Assembly: GCA_041664985.1 (NCBI GenBank)
Contig: JBAYJS010000012.1
Span: 1 to 28,348, forward strand
Length of the DNA stretch: 28,348 nucleotides
Direction of reading: 5' to 3'
Source: JBAYJS01 sp041664985
GTDB taxonomy: Bacteria; Patescibacteriota; Patescibacteriia; Buchananbacterales; UBA6539
Made by a program: the position numbers and the translations under genes. Shown here piece after piece: positions 1-6,935 of the stretch. The notes below the pieces were generated by a model. It was not told the DNA's origin. It ran no database searches and saw only the letters and a list, made by a program, of their open reading frames with translations. Each line of letters opens with the position of its first letter. Positions within the stretch are counted from its first letter, which is position 1.

Positions 1-1105
1 ACTGCGGACAGACAAAATGGCCGTCTGAGGCACAAACTTCAACCGCTTTATACAGTGCCGGCTCACTAGCCAAAGCCATTGCCCCACCCGAAGCCGTAAT
101 CTCGCGGACAATCTTCTGCCACGACACCGGATTGGCAATCCGAGCAGCGGTCGCAATTGTATCACGCACTTTCATCGGCCGATAAGCTGCAGTCCAAGCT
201 TCTTTGGTTGCCTGCGATCCGCCAGCCCGTAGCCACGAACGGTACAAAGGTTGAGCCGCGGTTGATTGACAGCCAAGAATTTTGGTTGGAACCTTGAAAC
301 CTTGGCTTTTCATAAACCGAAGCGCTTTGCCGACTGAACTGCCATTACTACCGTTACCAACCATCACGACGAACCAATCGGGCAGTTGCCAACCAAAGAA
401 TTGGGCCGCCAAAAATACCGTCGCTTGGTGGCCTTCAATCCGGGCCGGATTAAGACTGTTGCCGGGATAAACGCCATACTGCGAGACCAAAGCGTTCAGG
501 ATCGGAATACAGTCATCAAATGATCCAGGCACCAAAATTACCTTGGCGCCGAAAAGCTTGACTTGCAAGATTTGTTCATCCGTGACTTTTCCGGCAGGGA
601 GGATGACCGTACATGTAATGCCTGCGGCCGCACAGTAAGCCGCCAGAGAGGCCGAGGTATCTCCTGTGGAAATACAGGCGATATGCTTAATACCGGCCGC
701 CTTCGCTAGAGAAACCAAAACGGTCATGCCAAAATCCTTGAATGCGCCGGTAGGTCCTTTACCTTCCAGCATCAGCCACAAATCAAGATCACCGCCGATC
801 CACTCGCGCAAGCGTTTGCCTGCCGGAACAATCGGCACTTTACCTTCGCCTAACGAGACAATGTTCCGATCCGCCAGACCAGGCATAATCCACCGCTTGA
901 ATCGCCAAACATCTGAAGCCGAAGAATTGCTCGTCAACAGGCGGTCAAACTCATCCTGCCATTGCCAAGGATACCTTTTGGCAATTTTATGCCGAACATC
1001 AAACAGGCTTTGACAGTCAGGACAACGAAACTTCCGCTCTGCCAAGAGATCAGCCACAAGGCCGCACTCTTCCTTCATGCACTGAAAATACGATATTGGA
1101 TCCAT
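1..1105 (-). CDS. thrC: Threonine synthase, 3' end beyond the window
   Basis: PLP enzyme that converts O-phosphohomoserine to threonine. Reading the minus strand gives 368 residues before the window edge. An N-terminal zinc ribbon (C9, C14, C28, C31) is followed by the fold-type II PLP core. GPTGAFKDFG places the PLP lysine at K123, and glycine-rich VGNGSNGSS follows later. The start at 1105 is supported by GGAGGGAG about 7 nt upstream. The C-terminal tail is missing only because the window ends. A TTGACA-17-TAAGAT promoter and the HisI-like gene lie upstream. Composition looks richer in G and C than the ribosomal genes nearby. PLP enzymes of this fold are easily confused, but the order zinc ribbon, PTGxFKD and glycine loop fits ThrC best. 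Confidence 0.88.
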   Translation of the reverse strand, partial: MDPISYFQCMKEECGLVADLLAERKFRCPDCQSLFDVRHKIAKRYPWQWQDEFDRLLTSNSSASDVWRFKRWIMPGLADRNIVSLGEGKVPIVPAGKRLREWIGGDLDLWLMLEGKGPTGAFKDFGMTVLVSLAKAAGIKHIACISTGDTSASLAAYCAAAGITCTVILPAGKVTDEQILQVKLFGAKVILVPGSFDDCIPILNALVSQYGVYPGNSLNPARIEGHQATVFLAAQFFGWQLPDWFVVMVGNGSNGSSVGKALRFMKSQGFKVPTKILGCQSTAAQPLYRSWLRAGGSQATKEAWTAAYRPMKVRDTIATAARIANPVSWQKIVREITASGGAMALASEPALYKAVEVCASDGHFVCPQ

Positions 1106-1151
1106 GGGTTCTCCCTCCACGTGTTGATTCCATTATTAAAAAATCAATAAC

Positions 1152-1180
1152 ATCTTATATATCAAATAATCATTTGTCAA
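1152..1180 (-). promoter_or_regulatory. Sigma70-like promoter of thrC
   Basis: Minus strand: TTGACA (1180-1175), 17-nt spacer, TAAGAT (1157-1152). It lies directly after the terminator of the HisI-like gene, so thrC has its own promoter. The predicted start near 1145 places a TTGATT/AATCAA stem (1147-1142 with 1129-1124) at the very 5' end of the transcript. Confidence 0.7.
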
Positions 1181-1182
1181 AT

Positions 1183-1208
1183 AAAAAAAGAGGAACAAAA
1201 GTTCCTCT
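1183..1208 (-). terminator. Intrinsic terminator of the HisI-like gene
   Basis: Perfect 8-bp stem AGAGGAAC/GTTCCTCT with a 4-nt loop. On the minus strand it is followed by a run of T, the complement of A1183-1188. It lies 20 nt after the stop codon of the gene at 1228-1689. Confidence 0.85.
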
Positions 1209-1227
1209 GCCCAAAAGCTTGCGGCAA

Positions 1228-1689
1228 TTACACCGCGTATTCGTAAAAAGTGCATCCCTTGTCAGGACAGCGCCAAATCGGCTGTGAAGCGTCAGCTTGC
1301 TGATGAACGCCAGTCGCGACGACATCACCAAGCGTCCCTTCAACCAACTGCCGACCGCATTTCGGACAAACTACTGCCGAAAAACAAGACTTGGCACCGG
1401 TATGGCAAGCACTCTTGCCGTCCGGCAGATCAACTAACAGTAAAGCCGAATCGCCGTCGCAATCAAGCTTGATTTCTTTGACTGTCATGGTATTACCTGA
1501 GGTGGCGCCTTTGGGCCAAAGCTCGTTGCGCCTAGTCGACCAAAGCCAAACCTCTCTGGTTTGTAAAGTCTTTTGCCAAGCCTCCAAGTTGGCATAGGCC
1601 TGCATCAACACTTCAAGCGTTTTGCAGTCTTGGACAATGACTACGATCAAACCACCACGTTTTTCAAAGTTCGGTTGCCTGGTTGACAT
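1228..1689 (-). CDS. hisI: HisI-type phosphoribosyl-AMP cyclohydrolase with C-terminal zinc ribbon
   Basis: HisI opens the purine ring of phosphoribosyl-AMP in histidine biosynthesis (third step). The 153-aa protein has the family core: GLIVVIVQD, EVLMQAYAN, WSTRRNELWPKGATSGN, DCDGD (D76, D78, D80, metal) and ACHTGAKSCF (C95, H96, C102, zinc and catalysis). All key residues seem intact. After the core comes an extension with CPKC (C108, C111) and CPDKGC (C141, C146), a probable structural zinc ribbon that ordinary HisI lacks. No HisE domain or other his gene is in view. The start is set by AGAGGAGG about 8 nt upstream. It has its own terminator and a folded leader. Either histidine genes lie elsewhere or the protein acts on another substrate. 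Confidence 0.85.
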   Translation of the reverse strand: MSTRQPNFEKRGGLIVVIVQDCKTLEVLMQAYANLEAWQKTLQTREVWLWSTRRNELWPKGATSGNTMTVKEIKLDCDGDSALLLVDLPDGKSACHTGAKSCFSAVVCPKCGRQLVEGTLGDVVATGVHQQADASQPIWRCPDKGCTFYEYAV

Positions 1690-1835
1690 GGGTTTTCCTC
1701 CTCTTTGGTTACCAGGTTTGGTTTTCGCAAAAGCAAAACCCCGCCAGAAGCGGGGTCAGCTGATATTAAATTGGAATATCAAATCACCTCGATCCTGGCG
1801 AGTTAATTTGATGATGATATTTTTGGCCTATTATA
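1690..1835 (-). promoter_or_regulatory. Folded 5' leader and -10 element of the hisI-like gene
   Basis: Minus strand: TATAAT at 1835-1830 without a good -35. A 14-bp stem follows (1812-1799 with 1791-1778, one G-A mismatch and one wobble, loop CCAGGAT). Then comes TGATATT/AATATCA (1781-1775 with 1767-1761), then a terminator-shaped hairpin, then the SD. The first two stems share 1778-1781, so they cannot both form fully. The layout resembles an attenuator or riboswitch leader, but no known class was recognised. Confidence 0.5.
1729..1755 (-). terminator. Terminator-like hairpin inside the hisI-like leader
   Basis: CCCCGC/GCGGGG stem (1755-1750 with 1744-1739) with a 5-nt loop. On the minus strand it is followed by TTTTGCTTTT. 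It lies upstream of the hisI-like start codon, between a -10 element and the gene. It is therefore either an attenuator or the end of a transcript from further upstream. Confidence 0.65.
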
Positions 1836-1854
1836 TTCATATGTATTAAGCACT

Positions 1855-1963
1855 AATTTCTAAATCGTAAACTCCAAACAAATTATAAATCCTAAATCAC
1901 AAATACGAAACGCGTTTATAATTTACTATTTGGAATTTTGCATTTGTTTAAGATTTAGAAATT
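1855..1963. repeat. AT-rich imperfect palindrome with CGCG centre
   Basis: The outer arms AATTTCTAAATC (1855-1866) and GATTTAGAAATT (1952-1963) are perfect reverse complements, and the match continues over 17 of 18 positions. The centre AAACGCGTTT (1908-1917) is a perfect palindrome. Between them the arms are AT-rich and only partly complementary. It lies just after the stop codon of the YerC-like gene. It may be a REP- or MITE-like dispersed element, and could also slow transcription from yerC. Confidence 0.6.
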
Positions 1964-1968
1964 AAATA

Positions 1969-2262
1969 TTAGGATTTAATTCTGCCTAAAATAAGTCTGT
2001 ATCCGCCTTCACCATGATTTAACCAATAAGCAATCCGGGTAACCGTGGTAGTGCTCAGGCCGGTTTTTTGCGCAATTTGCCGATAAGGCTGATTTTTGGC
2101 AATCATTTTAACTGCCTGCCAGCGTTTGGCCATTTCTTCCAGCTCCTCTAGAGTGCATAAATCCCGAAAAAATCTGGCCGCTTCCTGATTATTTTTTATT
2201 TTCAAAATCGCTTTAAATAAATCTTTAGTCTGATTATTTTGCCATTGTTTTGCAGACTTCAT
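1969..2262 (-). CDS. YerC/YecD-family TrpR-like transcriptional regulator
   Basis: Small 97-aa DNA-binding protein of the TrpR/YerC superfamily. It has the family pattern FFRDLCTLEELEEMAKRW (residues 31-48), then a helix-turn-helix YRQIAQKTGLSTTTVTRI (60-77), then LNHGEGGY. Family members are all-alpha dimers, but the YerC branch is not known to bind tryptophan and its targets are poorly defined. The start ATG at 2262 has no SD, as is usual for core genes here. Repeats over its own promoter suggest autoregulation. It is transcribed towards the hisI-like and thrC genes, but the palindrome and their own promoters separate them. Confidence 0.85.
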   Translation of the reverse strand: MKSAKQWQNNQTKDLFKAILKIKNNQEAARFFRDLCTLEELEEMAKRWQAVKMIAKNQPYRQIAQKTGLSTTTVTRIAYWLNHGEGGYRLILGRIKS

Positions 2263-2272
2263 ATTTATTTTT

Positions 2273-2325
2273 GTATTAATGTATTAATATACTAACACAC
2301 TAACACAAATAAAAAACAGCGTCAA
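2273..2325 (-). promoter_or_regulatory. Promoter of yerC-like gene with overlapping repeat operator
   Basis: Minus strand: TTGACG (2325-2320), 17 nt, TAGTGT (2302-2297) preceded by an extended TGT. The -10 lies inside two adjacent copies of ACTAACAC (plus strand 2291-2298 and 2299-2306). Two adjacent copies of GTATTAAT (2273-2280 and 2281-2288) follow. Direct repeats over the -10 and start region of a repressor gene suggest an autoregulatory operator. Confidence 0.5.
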
Positions 2326-2344
2326 GCGCCAGCTGTGGATAATC

Positions 2345-2369
2345 AAGCGGGCGGTTTTACCGCCCGCTT
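2345..2369 (-). terminator. Strong GC hairpin after the Cys-rich gene
   Basis: Perfect 10-bp stem AAGCGGGCGG/CCGCCCGCTT with a 5-nt loop, 8 nt past the stop of the small Cys-rich gene. There is no T run on the minus side. It probably ends the GAPDH transcript or protects its 3' end. Confidence 0.55.
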
Positions 2370-2377
2370 AGTTTGAC

Positions 2378-2506
2378 CTATTTTTTGCTTTTGCAACCGC
2401 ATTCGCATTCATCATCACATTCGCAACAATGATAGCAAACGGTTGGTTGGCAGCCGCAACGAGTGTCGTCGTTGATTGGCATGCCGCATTTTTCACATTT
2501 ATCCAT
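2378..2506 (-). CDS. Small cysteine-rich protein, 42 aa
   Basis: Short open frame from ATG 2506 to TAG. The 42-aa product has 11 cysteines, starting MDKCEKCGMP, with a CGC pair and then YHCCECDDECECGC near the end, and a lysine-rich tail. The CxxCG knuckle resembles one half of a zinc ribbon. The acidic CxC cluster could bind zinc, another metal or an Fe-S cluster. It follows the coiled-coil gene by 20 nt and is followed by a strong hairpin, so it is the last gene of the GAPDH unit. No signal peptide or membrane segment is present. The function is unknown. The cysteine density and operon position make a chance frame unlikely. Confidence 0.7.
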   Translation of the reverse strand: MDKCEKCGMPINDDTRCGCQPTVCYHCCECDDECECGCKSKK

Positions 2507-2526
2507 AGATTTATTTAAAGTTAAAT

Positions 2527-4413
2527 TTATTTAATTATTTCAACTGGCACAGCGTAAGAAATATTCCCTAAAGTTTCCAGCTCTTTTTGTAAGGATTCGA
2601 TTTCTCTGACAATGCCGTATTCTCGGTCACTCCGCCTGCCACTCTGGATTAATTCATAACCGGCTTGATTTTGGGCCATAATTTCTTGAGTTTTATTAAT
2701 TTCTATATCAATTGCCCTTAAATTGGCTTTGCCATTTTTAAGGCTACTAGTGGCCGCGTCAAGCTCTTTAGCTGCAGCACCTTTACCCAAAATTCTTCTT
2801 TTGGCCAAAACCCCGGCTTGATCAAACTCTGCTTGTTTAGCAGCGACAATACCTTCCTGTTTAGTCACTGCCGATTCAATGTTTGTCCTCCTCGCCCTCA
2901 GCTGTTCCAGGTCAGTGACCGCTTTTTTATAAGCCTCCCAACTTTTTGGCGCTTTTTCGAGGTCTTTTTTTTCTTGCTCCAATTGTTTAATTTCTTTTGG
3001 AATGGCAGTAATTCGCTCTACTCTTTGTTTTTCCTTTTCTTGCCTTGAACCATTGACTTCTTTTTGGTGAGCCTTAACTTCTTTATTATAAGCCGCACGC
3101 TCTTTAGAAACTTGCTTTCGGCCTTCGGGCGTGTCTTTCAAGTCAGCCTTATAGATTGGCTCACCTGCCTCAACAACATATCCTTCTTTTTGTAAATCAT
3201 GGACTAACCAATTACTCTCGCTATCAGCGTAATCACCGAATGTTTCTTTATAAAAACCATCCCTAAAATAAATATTTGTCGCCGGGGTTTTAAATCTAGC
3301 ATCAATATCACCCTCCTCCACTCCTGGTTGATTATTGTCAACTGAAGAAACGGCTTTAACTTTATTCATGATTGGGACAACGACTTCTGACATTAATTCA
3401 GTAAATTTTTCAGGATCACCGTTAGCAGCCGTTCTGGCCGTGCGGACGGCTGAAAAAGCCGAGGTTTGAGCGCTATCAACCATTTCTGCTAATAAATAAC
3501 CGCGCCACATCAATTCTTGTTCAGCCTGGCTTTTATGAGCTAAGGTTCTTTCCCATTGACCATCACGATCCCAAGGGTTAGCCTGTTTGCCAAGCAAAAT
3601 TCCTTCATTGACCACTGATTGAATCTGATTAATTTTTTGCGCCCGGGCTGCCGGATTTTGAATCTCATCTACATTTGCTCTTGCTATTTCTTTAGCCAAA
3701 AGTCCTTGAGCCAAACTCCCGACAAACTCCTGGCCTTGCTTTTCCCTTTTACGACCGTATGATTCAAAACGATAATCAGTTAATAACCGCTTAGACCTGT
3801 CTTCAAACCGACTCCGAACTTCATTTTCCGCGCCGGCTTGAGCCATAATTAAATCCGCCACTTCGCCTTTGGACATTAAGGTTTCAAGCTGTTTTTCAAT
3901 ATCGGCAATTTGACGAGTAACTAATTCATTTTGAGCCAAGCTGGTTTGAATTTCTCCAAAATGCGCTTCCAGGCTTTGCTGATTTTTTCTACCTTCTTCA
4001 ATTCTTTTTTGCGTCAAAACAATACCAGCATTAATTGCGTCAAAACGTTCTTTAACTTTAGGCGCAAGAGAAAGACCAGCCGCAAGGTCGGTAATTTGTT
4101 TTAGCATACCCTGCTGCCTTTCCAGAGCCACTGCCGCTTCTGCCAACTGTTTTTCATTTTTTTCTTTAGCTAAACTAAGATCGCTGGCTGCAGTTTCCGG
4201 ATACAAGCGTGAGTCCAAATCTTTTGCTTCTTTTCTGAGCTGGCCGTAACGCGCCACTTCAGCTTCGGTTTCATTTGGGCCTTTAGCCGCTGCTTCCGCT
4301 GCGAGCCGGTCAGCACCCAAAGTTCTTTCAAATTGTCTTTGCTCTGCTGCCAGCGCTTCAAAATCAATACCTTCCTCGGGACTTGACTCTCCTCCTTTTG
4401 GTTGTTTAACCAT
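2527..4413 (-). CDS. Large coiled-coil protein of unknown function
   Basis: 628 aa with no recognised domain, signal peptide or membrane segment, so probably cytoplasmic. Residues about 15-200 and 410-620 are rich in Ala, Glu, Lys and Gln with heptad-like spacing, which predicts long coiled coils. The middle (about 200-400) is less repetitive, with aromatic patches such as ANPWDRDGQWER and TNIYFRDGFYKETFGDYAD, and may be globular. It has no P-loop, which argues against an SMC-like ATPase. It starts 24 nt after GAPDH without an SD, so it is co-transcribed. Possible roles are scaffold or filament, but nothing in the sequence decides this. Confidence 0.75.
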   Translation of the reverse strand: MVKQPKGGESSPEEGIDFEALAAEQRQFERTLGADRLAAEAAAKGPNETEAEVARYGQLRKEAKDLDSRLYPETAASDLSLAKEKNEKQLAEAAVALERQQGMLKQITDLAAGLSLAPKVKERFDAINAGIVLTQKRIEEGRKNQQSLEAHFGEIQTSLAQNELVTRQIADIEKQLETLMSKGEVADLIMAQAGAENEVRSRFEDRSKRLLTDYRFESYGRKREKQGQEFVGSLAQGLLAKEIARANVDEIQNPAARAQKINQIQSVVNEGILLGKQANPWDRDGQWERTLAHKSQAEQELMWRGYLLAEMVDSAQTSAFSAVRTARTAANGDPEKFTELMSEVVVPIMNKVKAVSSVDNNQPGVEEGDIDARFKTPATNIYFRDGFYKETFGDYADSESNWLVHDLQKEGYVVEAGEPIYKADLKDTPEGRKQVSKERAAYNKEVKAHQKEVNGSRQEKEKQRVERITAIPKEIKQLEQEKKDLEKAPKSWEAYKKAVTDLEQLRARRTNIESAVTKQEGIVAAKQAEFDQAGVLAKRRILGKGAAAKELDAATSSLKNGKANLRAIDIEINKTQEIMAQNQAGYELIQSGRRSDREYGIVREIESLQKELETLGNISYAVPVEIIK

Positions 4414-4437
4414 ATTTTTTAATAAAACAAAGTTATT

Positions 4438-5463
4438 TTATTTAATTAATTTACCGACTTGCTCTGCCATTTCTACCAACCGCGTACTATAACCCCATTC
4501 GTTATCGTACCAAGCCAAAACTTTGACAAAATTTCCGCCAATAACATTGGTATAATCCAAATCAACAATTGCTGAATAACTACTGCCGGTAAAATCAGCT
4601 GAAACTAACGGCGCTTCGGCAATTGCCAAAACATTTTTAAATAACTGATTTTTGGTTGCCGCCAAAAACGCATCATTAACTTGCTTTACCGTGACTTCTT
4701 TTTGCTTTAAAACTGCCGTAACGTCAGAAAGTGAAACACAAATGGTTGGCACTCGAACCGAAATGCCGTCAAATAAATTATTTAATGGCGGAATCACTTT
4801 GGCCACTGCCAAAGCAGCCCCGGTCGTAGTGGGAATAATACTTTGAGCGGCAGCGCGCGCCCGACGTAAATCGCGATGAGGGCCATCAACTAAATTTTGA
4901 TCCGCCGTATAGGAATGAATTGTGGTCATAAAAGCTTTTTCAATGCCAAAATTTGATTCCAAAATTTGCATGACCGGCGCAATGCAATTAGTCGTGCAGG
5001 ATGCCATCGAAATTACCGGCTCACATTTTTTAGCGCCTAAACAATCAATTGAACTTTGCGTACCAAAAACCAAAGTTTGAGTGGTATCATCTTTGGCTGG
5101 CGCTGAAATAATTACTCGCTTGGCGCCGGCTTTTAAATGTTCGCTTGCACCTTTACTGTCGGTAAATTTGCCGGTACATTCCAAAACCACATCAACTTTT
5201 AATTTGGCCCAAGGCAATTTGGCCGGTTCTTTTTCTTCAAAAATCGGATAAAGTTTTCCATCAATTTTTATCCCCTGTTCATTACCTTCCACTTTAGCCG
5301 GAAATTGACGATAGACCGTATCATATTTAAGCAAGTGAGCTAAAGTTTTATTGTCGGTTAAATCATTAATCGCTACGACTTCAATATTTTTATTGGCCAA
5401 AGCAATTTTGAAAGCCGCGCGGCCGATTCGGCCAAACCCATTGATCGCAATTTTTGTCGTCAT
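4438..5463 (-). CDS. gap: Glyceraldehyde-3-phosphate dehydrogenase, type I
   Basis: Glycolytic enzyme that oxidises glyceraldehyde 3-phosphate to 1,3-bisphosphoglycerate with NAD and phosphate. 341 aa, the normal length. INGFGRIGR (residues 7-15) is the nucleotide-binding loop. D34 in AINDLTD favours NAD over NADP. SMASCTTNC (152-160) carries the catalytic Cys156. The C-terminal WYDNEWGYS is typical. ATG 5463 is chosen over an in-frame TTG at 5475 because the homology begins at MTTKIAINGFG. It has its own extended -10 promoter just after the terminator of the upstream unit, and it leads the coiled-coil and Cys-rich genes. Confidence 0.97.
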   Translation of the reverse strand: MTTKIAINGFGRIGRAAFKIALANKNIEVVAINDLTDNKTLAHLLKYDTVYRQFPAKVEGNEQGIKIDGKLYPIFEEKEPAKLPWAKLKVDVVLECTGKFTDSKGASEHLKAGAKRVIISAPAKDDTTQTLVFGTQSSIDCLGAKKCEPVISMASCTTNCIAPVMQILESNFGIEKAFMTTIHSYTADQNLVDGPHRDLRRARAAAQSIIPTTTGAALAVAKVIPPLNNLFDGISVRVPTICVSLSDVTAVLKQKEVTVKQVNDAFLAATKNQLFKNVLAIAEAPLVSADFTGSSYSAIVDLDYTNVIGGNFVKVLAWYDNEWGYSTRLVEMAEQVGKLIK

Positions 5464-5499
5464 ATTTTTGTTCAATTATAAATAGTTATAAACAGTCAT

Positions 5500-5508
5500 A
5501 TTATAGCA
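5500..5508 (-). promoter_or_regulatory. Extended -10 promoter of gap
   Basis: Minus strand TGC-TATAAT: a consensus -10 (5505-5500) with the extended TG. No convincing -35 hexamer was found. It lies about 37 nt upstream of the gap ATG and just after the preceding terminator. Confidence 0.6.
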
Positions 5509-5512
5509 TATT

Positions 5513-5546
5513 TGAAAAAACAAAAAAACTGCCATTTGGGCAGTTT
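5513..5546 (-). terminator. Terminator of the rpsB-tsf-ricT-lipoprotein unit
   Basis: AAACTGCC/GGCAGTTT stem (5546-5539 with 5533-5526) with a 5-nt loop. On the minus strand it is followed by a long T-rich tract. It lies 25 nt past the stop of the GerMN lipoprotein gene. Confidence 0.88.
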
Positions 5547-5571
5547 GGATTCACAAAAATTTTAAACTTTT

Positions 5572-6438
5572 CTAGGGTTTTAGAATTCCTTCCGTTTTAC
5601 CGTCAATTGACAAAACCACTTCGGAAACGCCAGGAAATTGTTTTAAAGTCTCGGTAATTTGAGCCAAAATTGCAGTGGTTTTGCAAGTGCCCTTGATATC
5701 TTGCTGTAAAGCCTGACTAAAATCAATATAAACTTTACCGTCTTTTAATTCCAATTTTTGAACTTTGACTCCTTCTTTAGGTAAGCTGGTGGAAAAACCG
5801 TCTTTAATATCTTGCTCGGTTGGCCCTTTGAAAAGTTCGCCTAAAGCGGCCACCACCAATTGATTGGTAAATTCAATTTCTCTTTGAATCGGATAAACTC
5901 GGCCGCATTCTTTCATCTTCGGATCTTGTTTGAAATTATTAAAAAAGATTCTGACTTTTGGTTTGGTATAATCCTTAAAAGCAACCGGTAATTTAATCAA
6001 ATTTTGTTCCTCACCGGTTTGGGGATTTTGGCTATAAACTTCAAGCGAGCCATAATGACTTTGAGGTGCGGTAAACTCAAGCTTGCCTGCGTAGTAGCCC
6101 CAATCAGTCACATCAGCCATGGCTGGCGCCGTACTGGTGGCAATCACGTTTTCCCAAGCATCTTTTAATCTAAATAAAATCGAGCCTTGAGAAACTCGAG
6201 CTCGACCGGTAATTTCAATCGGACTAAAAACAGTATCGTTGCTGATTGGCTTGGAAACAGTTAAATCGCTGTCAATAATGGCAACCACGCCCGGTTCGAT
6301 TTGATCCGAAACGGAAATATTATTATCTTGAACTTTTGACTGATTCAAATTAATTTTTTGGCAACCAAAAAGAGTAAAAACCAAAAGACCAGCCATCACT
6401 AAAATTAACCGGGAGCGATTTTTATTTTGATTAAACAT
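5572..6438 (-). CDS. Lipoprotein with Gmad2 and GerMN domains
   Basis: Probable membrane-anchored lipoprotein of 288 aa. The signal peptide LILVMAGLLVFTLFGC puts the lipobox Cys at residue 26. Next comes a Gmad2 immunoglobulin-like domain (about 55-160, with PISNDTVFSPIEITGRAR and the W/YYAGKL strand). A GerMN domain follows (about 165-285, with KVRIFFNN, LGELFKGPTEQDI, VYIDFSQAL and SEVVLSIDG). Both domains are named after spore germination proteins but occur widely in non-sporulating bacteria, probably as cell-envelope binding modules. ATG 6438 lies 4 nt after the previous gene. An upstream TTG (6456) would overlap that gene and is less likely. Confidence 0.85.
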   Translation of the reverse strand: MFNQNKNRSRLILVMAGLLVFTLFGCQKINLNQSKVQDNNISVSDQIEPGVVAIIDSDLTVSKPISNDTVFSPIEITGRARVSQGSILFRLKDAWENVIATSTAPAMADVTDWGYYAGKLEFTAPQSHYGSLEVYSQNPQTGEEQNLIKLPVAFKDYTKPKVRIFFNNFKQDPKMKECGRVYPIQREIEFTNQLVVAALGELFKGPTEQDIKDGFSTSLPKEGVKVQKLELKDGKVYIDFSQALQQDIKGTCKTTAILAQITETLKQFPGVSEVVLSIDGKTEGILKP

Positions 6439-6442
6439 ACTT

Positions 6443-6910
6443 TTATTTTTGTTCAATAGTACCTACGCTAATGACTTGAACTTTAAAAGTCTGAGTCGGG
6501 GTTTTGCCAACCAAGCCGTATTCAAACTGCAAATCAAAAGTTCCAGGATTTTCCGCTTTCAGCCACCATTCGTCGGTAAATTTACCGTCAGGCGCTTTGG
6601 GATCGGTTAAACCAACGGTTTTGTGGTCTTTTAACCACAAATAGTCACCAGTAACCGGACTGGTCACTTTCCATTGATAGCCTTTATTGGCCTCACCCAT
6701 CAACTTTATATATAATACATCACCCAAGGACACATTAACAGTCTGGCCGTTAAGCGCCGTTAGATCAACTACTTTTCCTGACTCCGGTCGACCGGAAATT
6801 TTTGCTTGCTGGGCGGCTTTTTCGGCTTTTGATTGGGCATTAAAATTAAAACAGCCGGTTAAACCAAAAAGTAAAATTAAAATACTAAAGGCTAAAAATA
6901 TTTTTTTCAT
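6443..6910 (-). CDS. Lipoprotein with chagasin/I42-like inhibitor domain
   Basis: 155-aa lipoprotein with signal peptide IFLAFSILILLFGLTGC, lipobox Cys20. Residues about 48-150 match the pattern of the I42 (chagasin) cysteine-protease inhibitor fold. TVNVSLGDVLYIKL comes first. NKGYQW (75-80) stands where the family has N-x-T-T-G-Y-x-W. A later DEWWLKAENPGTFDLQFEY strand pair follows. The inhibitor loop is altered (NKGY in place of NPTTGY), so inhibition is not certain. It sits between ricT and the GerMN lipoprotein and probably shares their transcript. The start has no SD. Confidence 0.72.
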   Translation of the reverse strand: MKKIFLAFSILILLFGLTGCFNFNAQSKAEKAAQQAKISGRPESGKVVDLTALNGQTVNVSLGDVLYIKLMGEANKGYQWKVTSPVTGDYLWLKDHKTVGLTDPKAPDGKFTDEWWLKAENPGTFDLQFEYGLVGKTPTQTFKVQVISVGTIEQK

Positions 6911-6935
6911 AAAAAATTTTAACTATCTTTAATAA

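Noticed and set aside
1779..1840. Possible 18-aa leader peptide with His-His before the hisI-like gene
   Set aside because: It would start at 1839, upstream of the predicted transcription start. Only two His codons are adjacent, far fewer than in known his leaders.
5464..5475. TTG start 12 nt upstream for gap
   Set aside because: Family homology begins at the ATG at 5463, and the extra MNKN has no support.
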